DNA of 64,000 nt, from contig CAVNZM010000010.1 in NCBI GenBank assembly GCA_963693365.1, positions 4,340,001 through 4,404,000 on the forward strand. The letters run 5' to 3'. The notes under the pieces are model-generated. The model saw only the letters and a program-made list of their open reading frames with translations, was not told the origin of the DNA and made no database searches. Position numbers and translations under genes: made by a program. Shown one piece after another: positions 54,732 through 64,000 of this stretch. How positions within the stretch are numbered: the first letter of the stretch is position 1; every line of letters begins with the position of its first letter. The stretch is from Amoebidium appalachense (taxonomy: Eukaryota > Ichthyosporea).

Positions 54732-54900
54732 GTGTGTGTGTTAGTGTGTGTGTGTGTGTTTGTGTGTGTGCGTGTGTGTGTGCATGCGTGTGTGTGTGTA
54801 TGTGTATGTGAGTGTGTGTGTGTGTGTGTGTGTGTGCGTATGTGTGTGTGTGTGTGTGTGTACGCGCGCATGTGTGTGTGTGTGCATGTGTGGTGTGCGC
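54523..54900. repeat. (TG)n compound repeat
   Basis: TG blocks with CGCG, GTTAGTG and GCGT interruptions; degenerate TG-rich DNA continues to about 55050. Confidence 0.95.
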
Positions 54901-55049
54901 GTGCGGATGCGTGCATGAGTGTGTGCATTCGTGGTTTGTGAGTTATTGTGTGTGTGCATGCACGCCTGTATATGTGTGTGTGTGGGCACACACGGGCTTA
55001 CACACGACGGGTATATGTGCATGTGTGGAAACGTGTGTGTATGCATGCC

Positions 55050-56556
55050 CGTTTCACTGGGCACCTGTACACATGATTTCGGAACGAGAGGGTTGAGGTG
55101 CCCCAGAGGTGGAAAGTGATTTCCTGCATGTGTGTGACTGCTTGTGTACTGCTAGGGGGAGAGGGTGAGGGGGGGGGGGATGGTGTAGGGGGGGGGGGGG
55201 GGGTCAACGAGGAGGGGGGGATACCAACCCAAGCCTGCATGCCGACCATCCATGCACAAGACCAGACCTTCTTTCCTCAGCCAGAATTTCATTCCCGTGT
55301 TTTGCGTACTTCCAGTGCTTCACAATGGTAGCACGGGAGGTGGTCGCAGGCGCCTACATGTTTTGAATTAGTAAAAAAAATCAAACGGAATCTAGGACGG
55401 AAGCAGAGTAAGAGGAAGGTGGGGAGTGAAGAACAGAGATTGAAAAGAAAGGGGTTGGATGACGGGACGAAGATAACAAGCGTAAGACATAACACCACGT
55501 ACTCAATGTTTGTCCCCCCCCCCCCCCCCCCCCCCCCTCCCCCCTCTCCCCCCTCCCCCCCCCCCCCCACCCCCCTCCCCACGCACATTGACCCCAGAGC
55601 ACCGTCAACTCAAGGGAAGTTCTAGATGATCTCCCGCCTTTGTTCAATGCAAGAACGGATGCTTTTGTGGAACTTTTTTTTTTTTTTGGGGGGGGGGGGG
55701 GAGGGGGAGGGGGAGGAAGGGGGGTGGGGGGGGGGGGGGGAGGGGGAGGAAGGGGAGGGGGGGAGGGGGAGGGGGAGGAAGAGGGGGTTGAGCGGCTAGA
55801 ATCAGATCCCGGGTACATGTTTTCACAAGTTCCATGGTGTGTGTGTGTGTGCGCGCCGCACGTCCATGCCTCAATGTGTGCCAGTGTATGTGCGTGTGCG
55901 TGTGTGTGTGTCCATGTGTCAGCGCATGCATGCGGATGTCCGCGCGTGTGCACGGCAGCACCTTGTGTTTGTATGTGTTTATGTGTTGGGTTACTAGATC
56001 AAGGCAGGCCTTAGAGCACGAATCTAGAATCTATAGAGAATGAATGTGTATATCGCAAGGGGGCGCCGGGCAACGAGAATTCGAGGGAAATCCGGATCTG
56101 TCCTTGTTCTTATTTATGCACGCTCCTTCCCTTCGTTTTCGTCCCGGGGTTTTCTAGGCACGAGAAGAGATGGGAGAGTAAGCTGAAGGCAACCCAGGGG
56201 GAGGGGGAGGGGGAGGGGGAAAGGGGCTGTAGCGGGGCCGGGGGGGGAGGGGGGTGAGGGGAGGGAGAAGGGGGGGGGGGGGGGGGGGGAGCAGAAGCAC
56301 ATGATAAATATTGCGACAAAGTAGAAAAACATGTGGACAGTACGTGGCCATATTGGACACACAGGGATAGTTTAGGAAGGGGATGAGGGGAGAACGGGGG
56401 AGACAAAAGGAACGGGATGAGAGAGTGAGCTCGAGCCCGGAGAGCAGGGAAGTGGGGGGATGGGGGGATTGGGGGGGGGGAAGGGGGGAAGAGGGGGGAG
56501 GAGGAGGAGGAAGGAGTGGTGGGGGAAGGGGGGGGGGGGGGGGGGGTATGTTTCAC
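55050..56556. other. Mostly G-rich repeats downstream of a GTPase-family first exon
   Basis: T(n)G(n) fusion at 55674-55701, G/A-rich blocks 55700-55790, 56198-56290 and 56440-56546. Minus-strand exon-like pieces at about 55090-55128 and 55590-55640 could not be matched to the exons of the complete GTPase copy. Confidence 0.4.
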
Positions 56557-56762
56557 CTTTTCCATGAAAAAAGACAGAACTTCGTCGCCCTTTTCCACCA
56601 AAGTTTTTTCTAGCACTGTGAGGTAGTTCAGCGGTCTTTCAGAGCCAAAACGTCGTGCACGCTCCGAAGTTGCAAATCCAGTAACTCCTTGACTTTTGAG
56701 GTGTCGATTGGCAACATGGCGTCTTCCTCCGAAGAGGAAAAGGAGTCATCGGTTGAATCCAT
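56557..56762 (-). pseudogene. First exon of a second GTPase-family member, with a frame displacement
   Basis: Starts MDSTDDSFSSSEEDAMLP. It reads VKELLDL, then in the next frame ATSERARRFGSERPLNYL to FFMEK, ending at a donor GTGAAA. Allowing one shift it gives exactly 69 codons and ends in phase 0, like the homologous exon 20141-20317 (VQELLQTQLSDRAQRFEAER to LFQLYVDQ), with no gaps over about 50 residues. The displacement lies in GGATTTGCAACT. Downstream exons are not recognised, so this is either a decayed copy or a gene with a sequencing indel. The acidic Ser-rich N-terminus suggests what the missing start of the other copy may look like. Confidence 0.65.
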
Positions 56763-57204
56763 TGTTTGTCTTGTCTGAAAACGGGGTTTTTTTTTTCCCC
56801 GTTCCCCCCTCCCCCTGAATGCAAAGAGAAGAATATGGGTTTGTTTCTGTGTTTCTGGTGAGCTTTGAAATGAACAAAAAGCAGTCGGATGTGGTTTAAA
56901 GACGTCGTTACTATTGGGAAATATGCCGTGGTGGGTAGGAATGGCACGTTGTAGTAATCAAAGCGGTGAGAGAGGGAAACAAGGAAAATAAGGAATCACA
57001 GTGAAGCCTGTAGTTTGCAAACCTCACATACCTTTTCTTCGGACTAAGATGAAACAAACAAGCAAGAAAATGGATGTACTCGTTGTTTGAGAGGCAGTGT
57101 CAAAGCAAAAATCATAGGAAAAATACTGAGGGCAAAAAAAAGAATAGAAAGGGCTGCTTGACGTGTATGACACTCACTGGCCCGGTCCCTATATCCACAC
57201 CTGC

Positions 57205-57470
57205 ACCTGTAATGACACGTGATATTGCTCTAAAATCAGAAAACCCAGGGTTTAACGCCACGAGGCCTTGCTCTAAAAATACCCACCTGTAAAGTAACGT
57301 GAGATTTCCCAAATAGTCCCAATATTAATGCCACTTGATATTTACTGCTCCAAAATGCCACATGTGATATCACGTGATAATGCTCCAGAAAACGATCCCA
57401 TAATGTTGTATTTGAAATACACGTGCACTTCGTTATACTGCCACGTAATGTTGCTAGATAAAAAGACTAA
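57205..57470. repeat. Degenerate tandem motif around CCACGTGATATTGCTCTAAAA
   Basis: Related words recur at about 57214, 57256, 57329, 57358, 57371 and 57440; each has a CAC-GTG-like core followed by a TTGCTC/TGCTCC and an A-rich end. Spacing is irregular (13-73 bp). Confidence 0.6.
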
Positions 57471-57684
57471 AATCTTTATGGTTGTGGACACGAATGACAA
57501 ATACCACCATTTCACAAATTAAAAGTAATCCATGCATATGCCGTATAGTTGTATGTATAATCGGTGGAATCTTACCGGGTCATCTTTACCGATGCGAAGA
57601 AATTACCTACGTACGTTTCCATTCAACGTATTCTGTAGTCCTTGTGAATCCTTTTGCTCAACTTATGTAATGCCCACTCAGTCT

Positions 57685-57685
57685 C

Positions 57686-57716
<31 letters not shown>

Positions 57717-58213
57717 ACCAACCCCCCTCCACCCTAGGTCCCCTCCCCCCTCCCCCCCCCCCCCTCCCCCCCTCACACACACACACACATTCACACACAT
57801 ACACGGCCCCCGCCCCCCACCCTCCCCCCACCATACACGCACCCCACACCTCTCCCCTTCTCACTCAGTTCCCCCCTTCCCCTCCCCTCCCCTCCCTCCC
57901 CCTCCCCTCCCCTCCCCTCCCCTCCCCCTCCCTTCCCCTTCCCCTCTCCCCGCCCCCTCTCCCCCCATCTCCTGCCTCCCCTTTCTCTCTACTCCTCCCC
58001 CCCCCCCCCCCCTCTCCGCCCTCCCTCCTCCCCCCCCCCCTCCCCCCCCCCCCCAAACACAAACACGCGCACCCCACACCTCCCCTCCCTTCTCTCTTCA
58101 CCCCTCCCCTCCCCTTCCCCTTTCCCTCCACCCTCCCCTTTCCCGCTCCCCTCACCCCCCTTTCCCCCCTCCTGCTTTCCCTTTCTCCCTTCCCCTTCCC
58201 TCTCTCCCCTCCC

Positions 58214-58257
<44 letters not shown>

Positions 58258-58262
58258 CTTCC
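57685..58262. repeat. C-rich low-complexity region (CCCCTCC)n
   Basis: C/T-only DNA with CCCCTCCCCT units and two CA runs; about 46 C at 58208-58254. The long proline frame across it is repeat translation. Confidence 0.9.
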
Positions 58263-58432
58263 CCTTTCTCTCTTCCCTGACGTGTCTCAGATTGAAGTGA
58301 GGCGTGGGAGGCACCCCCCTAGGACACGTACACTCAAGTTTTGTTTTGTGCACAAGGTTGGGTCATGCCATGTGATGCTACTCCGTCAGAGATTTCATAT
58401 ATGTGGTGTGCTAGGGTTGGCAGTTATCATAA

Positions 58433-58479
<47 letters not shown>

Positions 58480-59000
58480 AAAGAAGAAGAAGGGGGGAGG
58501 GGGGGGGAATACGTGTACAACTACCACACGTACGTGATTGTTCAGATGCGTCACGGTGTATACATTTACGATATCTCCATTTATTTGGATGTCCAGTAGA
58601 TACATGGCGGCACGGATGGGCTATCATTGTAGATGATTATAGACACAAATCCATAGCGCTAGCAATGTCTCGCGAAGCAAATTTTTTTCCGGGAAAGGGG
58701 GGAGGGGGGAGGGGGGGGGGGGATAAACGAACAAAAGATTTGTTTGAATGATTTGGTATGTGCAAGTCATAACCAGTCTATGTGTGGTATATGTATCATG
58801 CACGCATGCCCTGTATGGTGTCATATGTATGTGTATGTACTTGAGGTGCACTCGCCTTGTGTGTGTGCGTGCCCTTGCGTTCGTGTTGTGTGCATGCGCT
58901 TTGTGAACATGCATATGGCTACGTAGTGTGCTCGCAGTAAATATCAGCACTACAATGGTGTGCAGACACGTGTATGGTATGTGGTGCACCTTCATATTAC
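58263..59000. other. Unique sequence with protein-like plus-strand stretches, unrecognised
   Basis: After CTCAG at 58290 a stretch (IEVRRGRHPPRTRTLKF) and at 58509-58599 another (EYVYNYHTYVIVQMRHGVYI) are open and protein-like, separated by a C(n)A(n) fusion at 58435-58482. No family recognised. Confidence 0.25.
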
Positions 59001-60091
59001 GTCCTTTTTAAAAAACCAAAAAGACAGATCTCTCCTAACGCATTATACCTTGGTGAGATGACCCCAAGGACCCTAGGATCCCCCACCTTCCCTTCAATTC
59101 ATACAGAACATGGGAAGTAAAAAGCAACCCCCCCCCCCCCCCAAAAAAAAAAAAAAAAAAAAAGAAAGGAAATAAAAAAGAAAGAAAGAAAGAAAGAAAA
59201 TGAATTGGGGGGAATTGTGTAGATCCGACCGCAGTGGCAAATTCGACGTTTCTCCTTGTTGTGTCTCGTGTTGCTGCACAGCTCTTGTAGGATTAATTGC
59301 CTCCCACTCATACTCGTTGAATGTAACACACTGAGGGAAAGGAGAAACTTAAATATAAAAAAAATGGGGGGGGGGGGGGGGGGGGGTATATGTGAGAGTG
59401 GGAAGAAAGAGTGCCGGGGAGGGGGGGGGGTTGGCGGAAAAAGAAACAAAGGGACGCCTTAAGAGATGAAGGTGTGAGGGAGGGAAGAAGGATGACAAAG
59501 AGAGGACAGCTAAGTAGTGAGAAATGGAAAGGGTATATTATACACCAGAAAGATAGAAAATTAATGATCAGAACAGCATGCAATACCCTAAAGGCCTTTG
59601 GTCCGTAGAAGGATTGTTTAGTACGTGTGTGTGTGTGCGTGAATGTGTTTTTGTGTGTACGCGCTCGCGCGCACGCAGCATGCGTGCGTGCGCGCGTGCC
59701 TGCATGCGTGCGTGATCACCTCGAGTGTGTTTGTGTGTGTCAGATCGTGGTCATGCAGCAACATGTATCCCAGCCTCAGGGATCGTGTGTGTTTGGATCA
59801 ATTTATGTGATACGTTGATTGAGATCTGGGCAATAGCTTTGTCTTAGTTTCATTTTTCATGTGTACATGCCAGGGCACCTGCATGCCTGCATACGCAGGT
59901 GTGTCTACTTACACTCATGCGTGTGGACGCATGCATGGGTGCATGGACGGGCGCTTATCATTTTGATTTTTTTTTTTCTTGGGGGGGGGGGGGGGGGGGG
60001 GAGGGGGGAGCAGCGCTGCGTGGGGCGGGGAGGGGAGGAGATGTGTGTGTGTGTGGGGGGGGTAAAGGGGGAGTTGGTGGTGGTGGTGTGG

Positions 60092-60143
<52 letters not shown>

Positions 60144-60205
60144 ACGCGCGCGCGTGTGTCTGTGCGTGTGCGTGTGCGTGTGCGTGTGCGTGCGTGTGCG
60201 TTGCC

Positions 60206-60239
<34 letters not shown>

Positions 60240-60468
60240 TGCGTGTGGGTGGATGTGGGTGTGTCTGTGTGTGTGTCTGTGTGTGTGTGTGTGTGTGTGG
60301 AATTGGGGGAGATGGGGGGGAGGCGACCATTAAGGGGTATATTCTGGGTCCGATTCACTGCTGTAGTCTACGATCACCTGCTTTTTGCGTTGAATTGGTG
60401 ACCATCGAAGAAGTGCCTGCACATTTGTGTGTGCCTGAGAAAGTGGAAAGGGAGCCCCCCGGGAAAGG

Positions 60469-60499
<31 letters not shown>

Positions 60500-60872
60500 G
60501 GGGGGGGGGGGGAAGGAGGGAGGGGGAGGGGGGAAGGGCGGGGGGAAGGGTGAGTGGGGGGGAGCGTGTGTGTGTGTGTGGGGAGGGGGGGGGGGAGGGG
60601 GGGGAGGGGGGGGGGGAAGGTTAAGAGGGGGAAGGGAGTAAACGGAATAGATACACATAAGTCAGTGTTGGTTGTGTTGGCTCTGGTGAAAGGAGGGAAA
60701 GAGGAAGCGGAGGTGAGGAGGATATGGATGAAGGGGAGGAGAGGGGAGGGGAGGGAGGACAGGAGGGGGGGGGCGGGAAAAAGGGGAGATTGGGGGACAG
60801 TGTGTGCTACTAATTCCTGCATCACATCTGACCTTTGCATTGGCTCGGTAGTCTGTCCTGTTAAAGCAAGGT
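59001..60872. other. Repeats and G-rich DNA, no gene recognised
   Basis: C(n)A(n) at 59129-59163, a G run at 59367-59386, TG/CG repeats 59620-59720, T(n)-G(n) at 59967-60001, TG array 60083-60298, purine-rich block 60457-60790. Confidence 0.5.
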
Positions 60873-61130
60873 CCGTATCTACCATTTTGGACACGATCGA
60901 GGTTGATCCGATCGAGGATTTCAAAATGGGCCTGGCGCGGCTTGTGAATCTCTCGAATCTATCGATCACATTTACGCAATCGAGGGTGTGACGTCATCTG
61001 GGCCTCTTTTTCGTCACGCCCTCGGTTGCGTATTTATTATCGATAGTTCGAGAGATTCACAAGCCGCGCCAGGCCCATTTGAAATCCTCGATCGGATCAA
61101 CCTCGATCGGGTCTAAAATGGTAGATACGG
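60873..61130. mobile_element. 258-bp long inverted repeat (hairpin/foldback element)
   Basis: Left arm 60873-60993 (121 nt) is nearly the reverse complement of the right arm 61012-61130 (119 nt), with an 18-nt loop. The arms start CCGTATCTACCATTTT and contain two GATCGAGG words; only a few mismatches and short indels separate them. Flanks show no clear target-site duplication. It could be a MITE-like foldback or a recent palindromic duplication. Confidence 0.85.
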
Positions 61131-62040
61131 AAGTTGGTCGACATGGGGGGTTTATGCATGCACTTGTATTGCTGCGGACATCGACACATCAGGGGCCCAA
61201 CCTCACTTGACGGCCTACTGCGTTTTCCAGCGCAGCCAATCAAATGCAGCTAGTGACTTATGTACACTGTATGCAATAAAACAACCCTAGTATAGATTAT
61301 GGGCTAGCATTGGTAGCTCCGAGAGAAAGTTAAGACACCGTATCACAATATCATACTGTGCAGCATTAATAAGGTGATCTAACACGGTCATTTTATAACG
61401 GATATACTGGGGGAGAGAAGTAGAAAAGAGAATAAAGCCGCCCATAACCTCCGGTTTACCACATTAGCTAACAGGTCATCAACATGAGTCAGTTTGTGCT
61501 CTAATGTGGACATGAAATCGATAGGAACTAGCCAAATAAAAGTTGCACGAGATTAGAGCATACACTTATCCTTCGTCTTATGCAAAAAAATTTGAACTTC
61601 ACTCTAATAACGATACCTTGTATATGGTGTAACTAGAAAGGGTGCTTGCCGGCTTGACGAGTCAACGTCGACATCGAAATGCCGTCAATGCAATCTTCTG
61701 ATTGGACCATTCTGAAAATGGCTCCGAATGGCAAAACATGATTGGCCGGCTCAGTCGACATTCGATGGCAACTGCAAGATATCTCGAAAGTCACTTCAGA
61801 AACAGATATAAAAGTATACGAAATAACGATATTTTCCATAAATCATCTTTGTAACGTATGTAGGTAAGACATGTATCTGTCGGCATATGCAATTTATTTG
61901 AGCTTTTCTATCGATTTTGAGCCGCAATAGAGTTGTTTAGGCCTTTGACGGGACCCGTCCAAATCAATTAGTCCGGGCCCCAAGAGGTTAACCATTTCTC
62001 TCCTCCTCCCACGTTCTCTCCTAGTTCCTTTCCATGGCCA
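61131..62040. other. Unique sequence with promoter-like words, no gene recognised
   Basis: CCAAT at 61238, ATTGG at 61698 and 61741, and TATAAAAG at 61806-61813 on the plus strand form a promoter-like arrangement, but no downstream plus-strand gene is seen. A short minus-strand open frame 61633-61839 has no family. Confidence 0.4.
61806..61813 (+). promoter_or_regulatory. TATA-like element TATAAAAG
   Basis: Same octamer as upstream of the zinc-finger gene, with two ATTGG words 65-110 bp before it. Downstream is purine-rich repeat without a recognised ORF. Confidence 0.3.
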
Positions 62041-62149
62041 TGACAGGGATACCCCCCCCCCCCCCCCCCCTCCCCCAATTGAGTACAAAACAAAAGAGAA
62101 ACAGGCTGTATTCATTTTGGTCCTCCTTTTGGTACATCGCACGGGCGCA

Positions 62150-62446
62150 CTAGAGAGGGAGGACAGGGGGGGATTTAGGGGGGGGAGGGGCGGGAGGGGA
62201 GGGAAGGGGGGAGAGGGAGGAGGGGGAGGGGGAAGGAGAGGGAGGGGGGGGGGAGAGGAGGATGGAGGAAGATGGGGGAGAGAGACGGGGAGGGAGGCAA
62301 AGGGGGAGAGAGGGAGGGAGAGGGAGGGGGGGGGGGGGGGGGGGGACGGCGAGGGGAGGGGGGACGGGGAGGGAGGAGGGGGATTGGGAGGGGAGGAGGA
62401 GGGGGACGGGGAGGGGGACGAGGAGGGGGAGGCTGGGGGGGAGAGG

Positions 62447-62485
<39 letters not shown>

Positions 62486-62707
62486 GGAAGGAGAGAGAGG
62501 AAAGGAGAAGAGAGAGAGAGGGAAGGAAGGGACGCGGTAGGGTGGGCGGGTGGGACGTTGCGGTTGGGTCCCCTCGATGTGAGTGAATGTGTGTGTGGGG
62601 CGGGGCCGGGGGGGGGAGGGGGGGGGGGGGGGAGGGGGGGGGGGGGGGAAGAGACGGGACATCATGAGAGGGGAATGGGGAGGGGGGGGGGGGGGGGGGG
62701 GGGGACA
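62150..62707. repeat. Purine-rich (GGGGA)n low-complexity region
   Basis: G/A-only blocks with G runs at 62327-62345, 62449-62484, 62606-62648 and 62680-62704; the unit GGGACATCATGGGGAGG is repeated at about 62701-62735. Confidence 0.9.
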
Positions 62708-63401
62708 TCATGGGGAGGGGACATCATGGGGAGGGGAATTGGGGGGGAAGGGGAGGGGGAGGGGAGGGGAAAGAACCTGCTGTGTGGGTGTAGGGGTCTC
62801 GTTGCTTGGCAACGGCCTGGCAACCCGCGCCCTGCGACATGAAACACCGCCACCTGCTTGGATAGAGCTGGGATGTACGGGATACATGCTGCTGCCGAGA
62901 TATGACTGGGTGTCTGTACTGCGTGGAACGCTCAAATATGTCTGACCCCGGGTGTGTTGCTGTTGTTTGCGTTGTGCATTTTTGTAATGGGTGTGTGAAA
63001 TGTGTTTTTCCGCTGGGCTAGGTACTGGATGTTGCGGTGAAGTAAGGGAATATGCAGCAGAACTGGCTTCGACGGTGGTTTTGGTCGTGATAGCTCTAGA
63101 TCGAAGGCGGCCACGAGGTCGAGTCGCATTTTCGGGCCTGGGGGGTGGCTTTGGCGCAATCTTACGTGATGAACCACGACCTTGGCTGGTTGGAGTTTCG
63201 GCAGGGGGGTTCGGCCTCTGAATACTACCTAGATGGCCGTATTTGGGAGGCGGAAGGGTTGGGATAGGTCCAGTGCTCACTTTGTAAGTGGGGATGGTGG
63301 TGGTTGGCCTTGGTTGGGTGGAAGAGGTATCGCCACTGGATTTCCGAGTCTTTAGGGGTCGCTGGTAGCTGCGGATCGGACGGTTGTCTGAATCGCTGTC
63401 C
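62708..63401 (-). CDS. Last exon of a third GTPase-family member: Pro/Ser-rich tail
   Basis: Acceptor CACACACAG then G|GAC AGC GAT; the frame stays open 231 codons to TGA at 62708. It begins RDSDSDNRPIRSYQRPLKTR and continues Pro/Ser/Thr-rich with basic runs (APKPPPRPENATRPRGRLRS). The last exon of the complete GTPase copy (34096-34573) starts in the same phase 2 with SDHESDDEPVRLDKPKTTK, then Thr/Pro-rich, so the two look homologous; similarity beyond the acidic start is compositional. A donor at 62775 (CAG|GTTCTT) could end it earlier. The rest of this gene would lie beyond the right edge. Confidence 0.55.
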
Positions 63402-63532
63402 CTGTGTGTGGGTGCGCGTGTGCGTGCGCGTGCGCGTGCGCGCGCGCGTGTGTGTGTGTGTTTCTGTATGTGTGTGGGTGTGGGTGTGGGTGTGTGGGTG
63501 TGTGGGTGCGCGCGTGTGCGTATGTGTTTGGG
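63400..63532. repeat. TG/CG alternating repeat
   Basis: GT/GC repeat with a GCGCGCGCG core at 63439-63448, directly abutting the acceptor of the 63401 exon. Confidence 0.9.
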
Positions 63533-63719
63533 GTAGGGGAAGGAAGGAAAGGAGGGGAAGGGAACGAGGAGGAGAGGGGGAGGGGGTGGGGGAGGGGGTG
63601 GATAGGAACGGCCGGTGAGCATGGGAGAGAAGTGATAAAGACGAGGAGTTGCTTGTATATCAAATGGTTTGCTCAGATATGGTAATAAAATGCAAACAAA
63701 GACATTCAATTAGTTAAAT

Positions 63720-64000
63720 CCCCCCCCCCCCCCCCCACCCACCCACCCACCCAGGAAAAGAGGGAGGTTGACAGGAAGGAAGGGGCAAGAGGGGGTGAGG
63801 GGGGGAGAAAGAAAGGTGCAAGATGGGGGGGGGCGGGGAGGAAGAAAGGTGCAAGATGGGGGGGTAACGGGAGGAAGAAAGGTGTGCATGATGGGGGGGA
63901 GGTGGAGGAAAAAAAGGGGCAAGAGGGGGGGGGGGGGGGAGGGGAATGTGTAGTGGTGGGTGGTGATAGTCGAGGGGGGGGGGGGGGGGGGGAGGGGAAG
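63720..64000. repeat. Poly-C then purine-rich tandem repeat
   Basis: C run 63720-63736, then GGAAGAAAGGTGCAAGATGGG-type units (about 30-35 bp) at 63805, 63838 and 63872, ending in G runs at the window edge. Confidence 0.85.

Noticed and set aside
57532-58599. 355-codon proline-rich open frame
   Set aside because: Most of it is C/T low-complexity DNA; only short unique ends are protein-like and they are noted separately.

Overview
The window is from an intron-rich nuclear genome of a eukaryote, most likely a protist. Genes are cut into many short exons (62-456 nt) with GT-AG (once GC-AG) splice sites. TATA, CCAAT and AATAAA elements, a piggyBac transposase and a non-LTR retrotransposon are present, and nothing looks prokaryotic. 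The gene set (plasma-membrane type Ca2+-ATPase, SLIP-GC-like large GTPases) would fit a unicellular relative of animals, but the sequence does not fix the species. Non-coding DNA is unusually rich in poly-G/poly-C runs, CA/TG, CT, GCGT and GGGC microsatellites, and fused C(n)A(n) tracts.

Layout. 1-16063 (minus): 20 exons of a P-type Ca2+-ATPase whose reading frame is intact across every junction (802 codons); its C-terminal exons lie beyond the left edge. 16064-20140: divergent intergenic region with a CRE-like site and a pair of hairpins. 20141-34573 (plus): about 15 exons of a large dynamin-type GTPase with a proline-rich tail, carrying several apparent frame displacements. 34574-37694: microsatellites and two unrecognised open stretches. 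37100-44100: an island almost free of homopolymers, holding an intronless single-zinc-finger gene (minus) and an intact piggyBac transposase (minus). 45830-47660: rearranged, decayed LINE. 47700-50740: CA-rich repeats, then unrecognised unique sequence. 50745-51787 (plus): a possible two-exon small gene behind a TATA box and a 300-bp CT tract. 51864-64000: mostly purine- or pyrimidine-rich repeats, containing a first exon (56557-56762, minus) and a last exon (62708-63401, minus) of two further members of the GTPase family, and a 258-bp hairpin at 60873-61130.

The Ca2+ pump and the GTPase are head to head and could share regulatory sequence. At least three pieces of the GTPase family lie within 44 kb, so this looks like a local family cluster with some decaying members. 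The strand carrying poly-C tends to follow the direction of transcription (C-rich sense strand), reversing near 16-18 kb where gene orientation reverses.
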